From Stropharia rugosoannulata (Eukaryota; Basidiomycota; Agaricomycetes; Agaricales; Strophariaceae), in the NCBI GenBank assembly GCA_028532985.1, contig JANCIK010000009.1, positions 1,178,001 to 1,242,000 of the forward strand: 64,000 nt of DNA. The letters run 5' to 3'. The notes beneath the pieces were generated by a model that was not told the DNA's origin, ran no database searches, and saw only the letters and a list, made by a program, of their open reading frames with translations. This document shows, one piece after another, positions 1 to 11,222 of this stretch. Position 1 is the first letter of the stretch. Every line of letters begins with the position of its first letter. The position numbers were made by a program, and so were the translations under genes.

Positions 1-810
1 TTTCTGTGCTCGGAGGAGTAGCCAAGCTGGTCAAGAACGGTAGAGCGACGAGTGTTGGAGGAGGAGCGGAGCTGCCAGCTATACACATGCAGAAAAGCCC
101 AAAGGACTGACAGAAGCAATACTATTGGCGAACATAAGGACCATATTAGAGTATTCAGATAAAGACCATAGAATGTCCCCATGTGTACTGTGCTGGAGCG
201 AGCAAGAGCGTTATTGACGACTCGGGGCCAGTGACAATGACTAAAGGTGAGACAAAGGTGAGATCTGATCTGACCTGGCAGTCACCACTGGTGGCAGGCG
301 CCCGTACGTCAGCAGCGTGTCTTCGTGGGTTTCTGTTACGTAATTTGCAAGTACTGTAATTCAAGCTCTCCTACTGACTGCGTCTGTCACTCCCTTCTCA
401 GAAATCGGGCCGTCTATGTTTGACTGGTTCCGACAGGTTGAAAAGAAGCTCAGACTTCTCAATAAATTTCAACTTTCTCTAGGTTGCCCTTTGTCGTGAT
501 GATATTGTAGCTTGAACATACGTCGTAAGCAAGCCATAAAGAACGCCGAACCAGTCAGAACAGTCGCCTCTCCGTTGCGACTTTGGATGTCGTGCTACAT
601 TTTTATCTCTAAACCCACATCAATGAAGCAGTAAGCACTATGTACATAGTTTATTTGTGTAATACGAGTCACTCATCCCCAACGATTAGATGCTATGCAA
701 ATTCTGTCGGTGGCAGATCCGATCTCATTGAGGTATCTAGATCCCAAATAGCTTGCCCGGCCTTTAAAACCCCAGCAGTGAGTTTGGTTGAGCACCATCT
801 CCTCTCTCTT
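1..810. other. Intergenic, no gene recognised
   Basis: All six frames hold only short ORFs without family resemblance or convincing splice structure. The last 100 bases are probably the promoter and 5' leader of the membrane-protein gene that starts at 811; an AT-rich TTTAAAA element lies near 765. Confidence 0.5.
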
Positions 811-1338
811 ATGTTTTCTGTTTTGTTGACCCTCACCGTCCTCACAACCAGCATAACTTTTGTTTCTGCTGGGGTCACTATGGCCATCCGTAGCAGTGAC
901 AAGGACCAGACCAACACCAACACCACTGGAGGACTCAGCGCAGTCGCCGTGAAGGCTATCATTATTGGTATCGGTACGCCCTCCTTGTGCTTGCGGACTC
1001 TGAAGTCCTTTTCACTGAAGCTCCGTCTCGCAGCTCTATTCGCGCTATCCTTCTCCGCATTCCATTTCTATCGCAAATTGTGCTTCGACACTGAGCGTTT
1101 CTCCACGGCAGCAGCAGCACTGCCCATAAATTCCCGTTCTTCCTCAGCTTTTACTGCGCTGCATGTCCCTCCCAATAATCGTCCGGGATCTCCATACGTT
1201 GCCTATCCTCCTCGAACATTCACCGGTGGATCGACTGTTCAAGCGCCCTTCGCCAATCTAACTACAGGACGCGGGGCGGGACGAAATAGTAAAGTAACAT
1301 TTCCAATGGCTGGCCCGAAGCGCGTCGTCGTGTCTTGA
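811..1338 (+). CDS. Small secretory-pathway single-pass membrane protein, function unknown
   Basis: Not assigned to a named family. The best model has two exons, 811-973 and 1034-1338, joined across a 60-nt GT-AG intron; the unspliced frame is also open. The ATG at 811 gives a hydrophobic leader (MFSVLLTLTVLTT...) ending in small residues, like a signal peptide. A Thr/Asn-rich linker follows (DKDQTNTNTTGG). Splicing then creates one continuous hydrophobic helix (AVKAIIIGIALFALSFSAF) bounded by HFYRK, the positive-inside signature of a single transmembrane segment. The remaining ~90 residues are Pro/Ser/Thr/Gly-rich and end in a basic tail (AGPKRVVVS). The open frame continues upstream to 640, but that part looks like leader sequence. 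Without the intron the membrane helix is interrupted by charged residues, which favours the spliced form. Confidence 0.5.
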   Translation: MFSVLLTLTVLTTSITFVSAGVTMAIRSSDKDQTNTNTTGGLSAVAVKAIIIGIGTPSLCLRTLKSFSLKLRLAALFALSFSAFHFYRKLCFDTERFSTAAAALPINSRSSSAFTALHVPPNNRPGSPYVAYPPRTFTGGSTVQAPFANLTTGRGAGRNSKVTFPMAGPKRVVVS

Positions 1339-1923
1339 GTGGCACACTGCACAGCCGCCACTTGCTCAAGTGCTTCGTAATTCATCTCTTTTTCCATCTA
1401 TCTACTCACTTCTCTTGTTGTTTGCTATCGTACTTGCTTTCCTATCCTTTTAGTTTTTGCTGCGTGTCGACCACCTGTTATGTTTTCCTTGCTCTGTCGC
1501 TGATCACCGTAATGTACCAATAATGTACCAGATTGTACCACGCGTTTACTTAATTAGAAGCCTTATAGTTATTCGTGTGTAAAGACATTAACGGTTTAAT
1601 ATGATATTGTTAACCCCAACTAACATTAGGGTCAGTAAACACTTTCGAGCAACAACTGCGTCGAGTATAGATTGAGTATGGATGGACTCTGCATGGGTGG
1701 CCGCGCCAGCTGCTCGATGCTCGTAGATGGACGTTGGATAGACGGGCATCCAGGGGGCATAGCACACCGCGGGAATGGTTCACGTAATTATCCAAGTTAG
1801 GTGTCCAGTGCAGGTTGCCGGAAGTTTGGAATCACGCCCATACAACCTGCTTGTCATCCTCAGTGTACTATTACCTTTAACCATAGACGTTAGACACGTT
1901 TCAACATTGGCTTCAACATAATC
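1339..1923. other. Intergenic between membrane-protein gene and MSP1
   Basis: A pyrimidine-rich stretch (about 1380-1500) is the likely 3' UTR of the upstream gene. It is followed by three close copies of TGTACCA (1513-1519, 1524-1530, 1534-1540). No coding region was recognised; the rest should contain the MSP1 promoter. Confidence 0.5.
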
Positions 1924-3463
1924 ATGGTCTCTCAGGGAACAAAACGGGCTGCATTCGAGGGTACGCACGCCCCAGAGCACAAAATTCGCGAACATGCATA
2001 CTTACACTAAATAATTCTTTTTCTACTAGTTGCAATATTCCTCGCCTCTCAAGTGGGCATTACTCTATTCCTATAAGCTCAATATTTACTGAAGCCTCTT
2101 GGAAGGCAGCTTTGTACTATACCATGCGAGTAAGTAGCTTTGGCAGATTGGAATTGTTATAAAGTGGACTTGTTAACTCCGATTCAAGTGGGTTATCGAC
2201 GCGGTTGCACCTGACAAGAAGGACAGTGTGGTGAAGGCGAAACAGCTGGAAGCTCTTAAACGACTTGGGCATAAGGAACTTGACCTTGACGAATACGAGC
2301 GTACGTCTCTGATTTTGTTCACTCCTCAACGCTATGCCAAATTTCGTTGTATATAAAGGCAAAGTCGCCAATGAAGTTATCCACCCGGACGATATCAAAG
2401 TTACGTTTACCGGTAAGCCTCCATGTAAAAGTGATGTGTATGTGTTCGACTGAATACTTGTAGACATCGGAGGTCTTGACCCTATCGTCTCTTCCCTTCG
2501 TGAATCGGTTATATACCCCCTCCTCTATCCCAACCTCTTCACTGCGTCATCCTCTCTCCTCGGCGCGCCCAAAGGCGTCCTCTTGTTTGGCCCACCTGGA
2601 TGTGGGAAGACTATGTTAGCTAAGGCCCTCGCAAAGGAGTCCGGAGCGACATTCATAAATATCGCCGCGTCCGTCCTAACCAATAAATGGTACGGCGAAT
2701 CGAACAAACTCGTAGCAGGCCTCTTCAGCCTCGCGCGCAAAGCACAGCCTTCGATTATCTTCATCGACGAGATAGACTCGTTCCTGCGTGAGCGCACCAA
2801 AGGCGACCACGAGGTGACGGGAATGATGAAGGCGGAATTCATGACGTGAGGCTGCGCACAATCATTCTGATTGCCATTAACACTGACCCTTGTTACCATC
2901 CGCCAGCTTGTGGGACGGGTTAACCTCAGGCACGGATAGAATCCTCGTGTTGGGTGCTACGAACAGGCCAAATGATATTGACTCGGCCATTCTGCGTCGC
3001 ATGCCGAAACGCTTCGCTATTGGCCTTCCGAATGTGGAGCAACGGACTAAGATATTGAACCTGGTAAGTGGAAAAATGCTCTCCTCCGTTGCAGATCTGA
3101 TGGCTCCTTAGATGCTAAAGGACACAAAGCTCGCTCCCGACTTCTCTATTGAAACCCTTGCCAACCAGACAGAAGGTCTCTCTGGGTCAGATCTTCGAGA
3201 ACTGTGTCGCAACGCTGCAATGGTACCCGTACGCGAGTTTATGCGCAGCTCAAGCGAAAACCACAAGGCATTAGAGAAGGGTCAACTGGAGGTCCGCACC
3301 CTTAACGCAACCTTCTTTTTTATTCACTTAATTTCATTTTGTTTAGGGCTTCGATTTGCGGTCTCTGGCTTTGGATGATTTCTTTGCTCATGACGGCTCA
3401 AGTCCTTTACCTCCACCAGTTGCTGACGATAGGTCAAGACTGGATGACGAACCTTTAGACTAA
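1924..3463 (+). CDS. Msp1/ATAD1 outer-membrane AAA ATPase
   Basis: Membrane-anchored AAA ATPase that pulls mislocalised tail-anchored proteins and stalled precursors out of the mitochondrial outer membrane. I reconstruct nine exons: 1924-1960, 2030-2052, 2106-2129, 2189-2300, 2359-2412, 2464-2845, 2907-3063, 3112-3291 and 3347-3463. They give 361 codons plus stop, the normal length for the family. The first three tiny exons encode the N-terminal membrane anchor ([19 protein letters not shown]), which no single open frame shows. Then come the linker with DEYER and the AAA core: Walker [14 protein letters not shown], the substrate-facing pore loop KWYGES, Walker [11 protein letters not shown], sensor ATNRP, arginine-finger region LRRMPKRF and the [12 protein letters not shown] helix. 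All nine joins are GT-AG and phase-consistent. The start was chosen because it alone gives an in-frame anchor. Nothing suggests loss of function. Confidence 0.93.
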
Positions 3464-3681
3464 TATACTCCTCCATCCCCATATGTAGACCAGCTTCATA
3501 CTGCGCATTCATATATGTTACGATCCTTCTTTAATCATAACCTGGTATCTCCTCATCAACTGAAGATTCCCATTCAGAACATTTATTCCCTTTTTCCATC
3601 TTGATTTTGACGGACCGGAGCCCACCTTTGTATATAATAGTAAGGTATGTAATCATATAGAAATTCGTCAGAAAAATAGAT

Positions 3682-5972
3682 TTAGATAGGATTTGCCAGT
3701 GTGAGGTTGGTAAGGAGATTCATTCCTTGCTGGCGATATGTATCCGTCGAAACAGCCAGAGGAATCAGGCCATCCAGGAATGTCATAATTTGCCGCGACT
3801 GCAATGTGTACTTCGGCCATTGCAACAGCAGTCCCCCGTTTGGGTTGAGGTTGTTCGCAAAATGGATAAGGTAATCTCCCATCTCGCCGCCGCCATAAAC
3901 GTTGAGAATATCAGAGCCATGTACAGAGCCCAACACGGGGAGCGCCTTGAGTCGCTTGCTCAAGAAGCCCCATACGTTAGGGTTGCTGGGGAGTGTGTTC
4001 TGCAGCAGCCAGCGTCGGGGCGCTTGGAAGACGCCATCGCCCAAGAACGCAGCGATACGCTTGAACTGTGGAGTCAGTGCATTGAGTATTCCCGTATCGA
4101 AGGGCGAGCCTTGAGTGATGTCATCCGTGTATACAGATGCGAGCATGTTTATGGAAGCTAAGTCTGTGCCTGGGAAGAAAACCGTATTGACGTAGTTTAC
4201 CAGTTCGGCGTCGGTGCTGTGGACGAGTAAGAATTAGCTTATTCGATTCGAGGCTGGTTTTTAGAGTGAATATCGGGCTTACGTTACGTTCAACGTCGAG
4301 AGAGAGAAGAGTGTGCCTTCATCGTCACAGTTTCCTGAAGAGCTTGTCAAAACACAAACAACTCCGTTCTACAATCAAACGTACCTGTTATAAATGGGAT
4401 GGTGGCAACTTTTTTCTGTTGGACCAGAGCTTGAGGGTTGTCGGTTAAAAAAACACCGTCAGTTCGGGGAAGCCATGCCAAATTCAATGACTGGAAATAT
4501 AGTCATCAGGAGTCCGCTATCGGTGACATCTGAGATAAAATGCGTACTTGGAATGAGAAGATCCCCGGCGTGTTGTTGATCGCCGCCTTTAGCGACGCGA
4601 AGGAGACTGTCCTCAGGCATGCAAGGGTGTCACTGGCTCCAGCACATCCCGTATCAGAGACGATAGAATCGTAGTATTTCTGGCCGTGCGTAATATCGCC
4701 GACAGGGATAGGTGCACCGGATTCCATAAATGCAGCGCGGAAAAGTCCTTCTGTATTTCCCCCATTTGCAAGCATATGCAGGGAGACGGATATTGCACCA
4801 GCCGACTCTCCCCATCTACGAAACGGATTATCATCGGAAATTTCCTGAAGGAGTAGTAGGGCATATATACATGGTTACTTTCGTTGGATCTCCTCCGAAC
4901 TGAGGGATATATTTTTGGACCCATCGCAGAGCTTCCCGTTCTGTGCATGTGCTGTAAGCGATGGTGTGAAGGAAACAGCCACGCGGAACTTACGATCTTG
5001 TAGGCCAAGGTTGCCAACTCCCGCCGCCTTCACTTCTGCTGATGCTAAAAATCCAAAGCCTTCACATTTTCGACTATGTCAGTTTATTCCTAGTGTTGTA
5101 TCGCATAGCATTTAATCACCTGCAAGTCTGTAAATAAAGGGTCACTTGTCAAGCTATAATAAAGAGAATATAAGGCGCACCTGTAATTCATGCTGACATA
5201 TACGACAGGGCTCCCTAGGAGAACAGATCGAGAAACAATCGCTCCACCATCATACCTGATCGATACACTAAGTGCGGAGAAAAGGAACGGATCTACCTCC
5301 TACTCACATGGACGTTCCTCCCAATTCGAAGCCACCTAAAAGTTTTGGAGATAAACACATCTGGGTTGGGGAAAAAATCGGATCTAAACCGACCGCCGAA
5401 TATCCACTGAACGAGGATTAGTATATTGAGCTCCGTGTTCAAATTACGGTTAACTGACCACCACGACAGGAAGCTTGGACAAAGGTGTAGCAGTTACAGG
5501 CGTGACGACGTTTATCGTGAGGCCTGGCAGCTAATTAAATATAGTGACAGATGCCTGAATCATTGTGGACTAACAGTCCTCGGAGTCCGGGAATATTTGG
5601 GCAAATATTGAGTTTGTTATAAAGTCGACCGTCTGCGCCGCCAGACCAGTAAGGATGGGCAAATCAATAGCTTGTTGACCACAGGAGGGGCCGAAGCTTG
5701 CGGCAGAAAATGAGCCATTGTACGCAGGGATAGTCTGGGGCAGTTGATAGCGAAGATTTCCTACACTGAACAGAACTTTGTCAATGTCAAAGAAGCCAAT
5801 GAACACCTAGAATAGATATTTACGGCGGTTGGGCGAAAGGGATCCCTAGAAACCTGTTAGAGATGCCATCTGTTGTTCCTGTGAAGACACCGTTATCCAG
5901 TTTAACAGTGGGAAGAGCAGCATTGACAAGAACACTAAACAAGGCCGAGCTAATCAGGAATTGAAAGAGCAT
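3682..5972 (-). CDS. Secreted type-B carboxylesterase/lipase
   Basis: Alpha/beta-hydrolase of the carboxylesterase type B family, expected to hydrolyse ester bonds outside the cell. The start at 5972 opens a signal peptide (MLFQFLISSALFSVLVNA), followed by the family start GVFTGTTDGISNRFLGIPFAQPP joined by splicing to VGNLRYQ. SEDCLTINVVTP and the oxyanion-hole motif WIFGGGFELGG also appear only after removing introns. The nucleophile is in WGESAG (Ser codon about 4803-4805), the acid is probably Glu in DDEGT (near 4318-4320), and the His lies in VHGSDILNVYG, so the triad looks complete. At least eight short introns are needed. The C-terminus (LLTNLTLANPI) ends at 3682. The next gene on the same strand, a secreted flavin oxidase, lies 1.6 kb away; a joint extracellular role is possible but not shown. 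Substrate cannot be predicted. Confidence 0.9.
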
Positions 5973-7544
5973 CGTGAGCACCCCGGTCTCTGCAACACAG
6001 GATATCAGCAGCCTTTATACTGGTCAAATGGCGTGTGTTCCATGAATCCCCAGAAAGCATAGTCCGTTTCGAAGGGGCGGAGGCTATAGAAACTGGAGAA
6101 TCATGTTGGCTTCTTGCATCAGGTATATGAAGTATTCATCTACTCTTTGTGCCACATCACGATTTGATGACACGTCCTGCCGACGATTTCCGTACTCCGG
6201 GAGAGGCTTTAAGCAAGACGAAACTGTTAAAAACGCTGATAATAAGCCTGTGGACCAGTCAACTCACTTTGATTGTATATGCAGGATTATCGCTACAGGC
6301 GAGTCTACGGACCAAGAAGACTTATCCGCATGCGCAAAACATGGAGAGACTAGCGCGAGACAGCACGTTACTGCAGTTGTAACGCGTATCATGAGAAAGT
6401 CTCTGGGAATCAACAGGATACTGCGTATCATCTGACATAGTCATTTAAGAGAGGCACGCAGCGACGTTATAGAAAGCGGTAGCAGTATATAGTAGCTTGT
6501 GATTTCCGGACCTTTCAAGGGATGGACATTAGCCACACTTATGTTTTAGTCAGAACTCCACAGATTCACAAGTTACTTCATGACAGCCAGGGAAAACGGT
6601 GAGAAGCTGCAAGCAGGTGTTAAGAAGGTTGAGCATCGCGATAGTGCAATATTCCACAACAGGCGGCCTGTCACATTTATTTCAGTGGCGCATCGAAGAT
6701 ATAGAAACTCGTTTTTTTTGTCAGAGGTATGTGTTAGAATGAGGGGAGACAAAGAGCACTGAAGTACTGATGGTTCGGAGTAAATTCTCTCAGGCACGCA
6801 AACATCCGAAACTGTTCTAATCCAATTTGGGTAATACTAATATGTAACCCCTTGCGGCCGTAGACTTGGGGGCTACAAGTTTGAGGAATTCCTGTGAAAT
6901 ACCTGACAATGTACCCATCCTTCCAGGATCCTTCAACTCACTCAGAGATCACCCTCAATCTGACGAATCTCAAGTGATTTATGAAAATGCTCTTCAGTCG
7001 TTAGCAGGAAGGAAAAAGTGAAAACAACAAGAGAAAATAGAACTAATTGACTTGAGCTCAAGTTGATACTACAAACAGCAGCAGAGGCTGGGTACGGGGT
7101 CCACTGGCACTACTCAGATTGCTTGACTATTCAGTAAAGAAATAAATTATATTACAAGAAATAATATTGCTTGCCGTACATCGACTGCGGGCCCCATGCT
7201 GAACGAGTAAGATCGAGAATAATAGTCTCCCCGTTGACACAGGCTTGTGCATAACATCTTTAACTCAATGAGCTAAGCGCCACCTACATGGTTTTTGTCG
7301 GGGTGGACCGAATAGGTAACTCATATACCGTTTTTGGAAATTTTGCCTTGCCCGCTGGTATGCAGATCACAGATTCCACCGCGACGATGCGCCGTGCACG
7401 AAACAGTTTCAGAAATAAATATTTTATGTAAATGGAGGAACGTAGGCTTTGAGTACTGTCAAAATGTTCTGTGCTTTAAGCCTTCGTAAGAACTAAATCG
7501 TTGTACGTAATGATTTTTGTCAGCAGTAGAGTTCGCAACGTCTA
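5973..7544. other. Intergenic, no gene recognised
   Basis: Open frames here (for example 6103-6435 plus, 6573-6797 minus) show no family motif or splice structure. The part next to 5972 should contain the esterase promoter, and the part next to 7545 the 3' end of the flavin oxidase. Confidence 0.45.
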
Positions 7545-9617
7545 TCAAAACTTCCATCCTCCAGCAAGGCCCATTACATTTTGCGGGTCTACTCTAGCCT
7601 TCAGTACACGTAAAGCGGGTACGTTAGTACCATACATATCCTGCAAAGGAGTTCCAGCAATGGCGTAATTCGGATATACGGCAGCTTTCAATAAATCTGT
7701 TTGCCCTTCTGCCAAAGCCACTTGACGAAGGTGTGCAGCGCTGGACCTTGCCGCATTTTGGAAGTCAGTGTCAAACTCTGGCGAATTCCACACATAATTC
7801 AAGACCGATGGTTGGAAAGGTATATTTCGTACAGGTGGGTATGCCGTTTTGTGGCTGTTGTGAGAGTAGATGTTTGGGAGGAAGATCTCGGCAATATAGG
7901 CAACGCTAATCTCGCTTTTATTTGCAAGGGCTTCTCCCCAGAACTGTAGAGTAACACCTTTAGGATTTGTAGGTGCCATAGGTACTACTCGACACTTACC
8001 AGGGTCTCGTTCACGAATGCATCAAGGATACCAGAGGTGAAAGAGATAAACGACATTGCATCATAAGCCATTCTAAAACTTGATGAATACGATAAATCTA
8101 AGTCAAATAAATTGAATCTCACCTTGTCCCTTCCGTGGCATTCAAATTTGCTGACTGTATCAAGTTCAAATAATCCCTAGTTCCAACGTCCGAGAAAAGG
8201 GAATCGATCGCTGTGAAGTCGTCAAAAATTCCAGGTGGCGGATTTGGACCATCGTAGAAAATAAATGCCATAGTATTTAGCTGTAAGGCTTTGACATTAA
8301 TTTCAAGCGTAAAACATCAATAGGAAAATGTCAGTGTACTCCGCCTGTTGGGCTCCATGAAAAACCGACCATTGCTGCGGCTTTGGGATCAGTTACATTG
8401 GACTGAAATGCTACTGAAGCGTCCGTTAGAGCAGAGACGGTGGTGGCATCACCTATGATGGTGCCGCCCTGTCAGTTGACTCCGTCAGTATCATGTTATC
8501 TGGCGCCCGAAAGAGTGAAGCAAATACCCAGACTGCAGTTTGTGGATGAGCTTTGACTGTGAATCTCGTTACAATTCCCTGGTTTATAGTATCATTAAAA
8601 TCATGAGGCTGGAAAGAGGATAATAATTTGATAACTTACAAAGTTATTGTAACCGCCTTTTAGGCCAAAGAATAGCTCGGGGTCAGACTTCTCAGTAATG
8701 GTGGAAATACTTCCGTCTGGCTTAACCAATTGGTATCCAATAACGTTGTCGACACCTAGACCAAACTCATTTGTTTTGTACGAATAGCCTAGTAATGATC
8801 ATGATGTTGTGAGACGGACACCATTGTCGAGCAAAAAGACTGTAACAAACCTCCGCCAAGTGTGTACCCCGCCACTCCAACTCCAGTAGTGCGACCGCCA
8901 ATGACACTGATATTAAGAGGCTGAAGAGCGGCATAAACGTCGTCCCAAATAAGCCCAGGGCCTATGTCGACTGTCTGCGTTGTCTTGTTATAGTTTATCT
9001 CGGAGAAACGGTACATGGATATCTGCACGCCGGTTGTTGAAGAGAATCCAAGGTTAATGGTATGTCCAGCACCTTTCACCTATCGTATTGTATAAGGACT
9101 AGTCAATAACGGTCCATGCGTGAACCGGGTGACTTGATATTAATCATCCAACATACCGCAAAAGGCGTCCTATGTCGACCAAGAGTGACAAGCTTTTGGA
9201 GTTTAGTATTAGTGGAGAGGTCTCATACTATTCAGCAATGTACTCACTATTTTACCTACGTCTTCCGGGCTACCAGCCTCAACGACGCAGGTCGCGTTCT
9301 GCGTGCTCGATGACGCATAGTGGAATATTCCTTTTTCATAAAGTGCATCTCCTATGACCCAATTTTGGTAAAGACTTCTATTCAAAAGAAAGAAAAAAGA
9401 AAAAAGAAAAAAGAAAAAAGAAAAAAGAAAAAAGAAAAAAAGCATAAAGATATTGCCTACCTGGGTGAAATAAACCGCTTGCTGCAGAGATGGACAGTCC
9501 TATCTCGGCGCATACAGCAGCGGGAGAAGCACTGAGTAAAGGGAGAACCTCTTGACTAGCAGCGAGATACGACCATAAAGCGACAGAGAGAAACAGCAAA
9601 TTTACGACGAAAGTCAT
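7545..9617 (-). CDS. Secreted BBE-like FAD-linked oxidase
   Basis: Oxidase of the vanillyl-alcohol-oxidase/berberine-bridge fold, oxidising an alcohol, sugar or secondary metabolite with O2. The start at 9617 gives a signal peptide (MTFVVNLLFLSVALWSYLAAS). After a Cys/Ala/Ser-rich segment, GLFHPG is spliced to DALYEKGIFHYASSSTQ across an intron that contains an (AAAAAAG)n-like tract. The FAD-binding domain follows: KGAGHTINLGFSS carries the His expected to bind FAD covalently, then GPGLIWDDVY, then GVGVAGYTLGGG joined to YSYKTNEFGLG. The usual second flavin-linking Cys (CxxVGxxG) is replaced by Thr, suggesting a mono-covalent enzyme. The BBE domain lies at the C-terminus (NYAIAG...YGTNVPALRVLKARVDPQNVMG). 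Several 50-60-nt introns separate the exons. Substrate unknown. Confidence 0.88.
9378..9443. repeat. A-rich microsatellite, (GAAAAAA)n-like, inside the oxidase intron
   Basis: Plus-strand tract of about six imperfect GAAAAAA/AGAAAAA units. On the coding (minus) strand it becomes a T-rich run inside the first intron of the BBE-like oxidase, so it should be removed by splicing. It makes long artificial Phe-rich and Lys-rich open frames in this place. Confidence 0.85.
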
Positions 9618-10381
9618 CGAAGTGTGGGGTTTGCTTTCAGTTCTCTGATAGGATATTAGGAACTTAAATATGTTCGCACCTTTTCCTTTACGTCGTTTGT
9701 GAGCCTGTGTATTTTATCGAAGCGAGAGCAACAATTTGTCAAATCAATTGCGGCTACTTGCACTTGAGATCCAAAATAAGTTTCGGTGGTAGTACACATG
9801 CATGATTGGCAAATTCTTCATGTTCAGCCTGTTGTCTTACGCAAGCGCTTCAATGGAGGAGATGCGAATATGTAGCCATGTGTCGAGGTCAAGTAACACT
9901 TCATGCGTCCCCGTCGGTGAGGAATTGAGTAGAACAAGCGGGAACCACGCCGGGCAGAGGTCAACTGACTGCAGGAAAGTCTCGTTATCAATACATTACG
10001 GGGATTGAGCGCATCGATGTACACACCTGGCGTGGGTTTGCGTCTTATTGCAGAGAGACAGACGCTGGGATTAGCTCGTCGTCTCCGTAGCAGAGCATGT
10101 TATCATGTTATGCCTTTGTTACTCCTCGTCGAATTCTTCAAGATTTCCAAGATGAATGCGCGTTAAAGCCGAGTTAAAACTCGCTTCCAGTTGGTCTGTA
10201 GAATGCTCGACCAAATGGAATTCACCAGTAAAAGGTAATTTCAAGCTCGCAATGCGGACGAGAGATGAGAAAGCCATGTCAAGAAAACTCCGTTTCGAAT
10301 CGCGTTTTGTGGGCAATTTGTGGGCAAGAACAATGTACTCACGTAAGTAGTAGTAGCCGCGCCGGTAATTAACCAACCAAA
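9618..10381. other. Promoter of the oxidase gene and unassigned sequence up to the Helitron
   Basis: No recognised gene. A minus-strand open frame (10119-10376) is listed separately. The last base, A at 10381, is the left flank of the Helitron insertion. Confidence 0.4.
10119..10376 (-). CDS. Possible 3' exon or gene remnant, function unknown
   Basis: Open frame of 85 codons ending in GNLEEFDEE and a stop. It is mixed-charge and not low complexity, with no recognised domain. It begins only five bases from the Helitron 5' end at 10382, so it may be the 3' part of a gene cut by the insertion. The sequence beyond the other Helitron end (from 11978) shows no obvious continuation on the minus strand. 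It may equally be a chance ORF. Confidence 0.2.
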   Translation of the reverse strand: MVNYRRGYYYLREYIVLAHKLPTKRDSKRSFLDMAFSSLVRIASLKLPFTGEFHLVEHSTDQLEASFNSALTRIHLGNLEEFDEE

Positions 10382-10434
10382 TCTATATTATCTATATTAT
10401 AATACGGAGACAGTGTTTCCCACGAGTCAAACTC

Positions 10435-10550
10435 GCGAGCTGATTGGCTGTCAAACGGCCAAACTCGCGCTCTGATTGGCTGCCAAAAGGCCAAACTCGC
10501 AAGCTGATTGGCTGGAAAATGGCCAATCTCGCACTCTCATTGGCTGGTAC
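10435..10550. repeat. 32-bp tandem repeats carrying ATTGG boxes
   Basis: Three full units (10435-10466, 10467-10498, 10499-10530) and a partial fourth (to 10550). Each has the form GC-N4-TGATTGGCTG...GGCCAAACTC. Every unit contains ATTGG (an inverted CCAAT box) and can fold by TTGGC...GCCAA pairing. They lie about 50 bp inside the Helitron 5' end, a plausible place for a promoter or transposase-binding array. Confidence 0.85.
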
Positions 10551-10840
10551 AACTTCCTTTTCTGTTACCTGCCACATCTGGCGTTCCTTGGGCGTTCCCC
10601 AACGTTGTCCAATGTCCAGTGCCTTGCTTTTGCAGAACCATCTAATCAACAGCAAACTCCTCTGCTACTACATTAAGTCTCTCGCCAATCTCTTGCACTA
10701 AGCTCGCATGCAACTCGCATGGTGACCTAGCTCACAATGTAAATTCCTCACGAGTGACGAGTCACACAACCCTCACACCTCGAGAGTCTTGAGTTGGTCT
10801 TGACTCTTGAGGGCATCTCAAAATTTCTTGCCTCTTGAAC

Positions 10841-11222
10841 TCTCTCGCGTCGATACCTGTCACCTGTGAGTATGTCTACATACTGTATTTGCTGTTCCTC
10901 CTGTAATGTCATCTTTAATTAGGGATGTCGTTCTCCTAATGTTGTCCAATGCCTTGACTCGGTTTTTGAATGCTCGATTGAAGACACTCAGCAGTTGAAG
11001 CAATGAAGAATACATTATACATTTGCTACTGCTTTGAGGCTCTCGCATGACCTTTGCATAGCAATTTGCGCTCACAACACTAATCTCTTGCATTTTGAAA
11101 TCTAATAGCTCTCGCATTTGTCAAAATCTCTCGCGTCAAGTCTTTGAAGCATTTCATGTCTGTTGTGAGTATGGATCTACAGACAGCATTTTCTCTTTCT
11201 CCTATAACTTTAACTAGGTACT
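10841..11222. repeat. Diverged direct-repeat pair inside the Helitron
   Basis: The segments about 10841-10924 and 11127-11217 share the order TCTCTCGCGTC, then GTGAGTATG, then CTACA, then a pyrimidine-rich run, then a CTTTAA..TAG end. The GTGAGT...TAG part of each (about 53-57 bp) has the form of a fungal intron. The two copies may be a duplicated captured exon-intron piece. Divergence is visible by eye, so the boundaries are approximate. Confidence 0.55.

Noticed and set aside
9209..9617. Phe-rich extension of the oxidase first exon
   Set aside because: Produced by reading through the T-rich intron; splicing GLFHPG to DALYEKG restores the family sequence.
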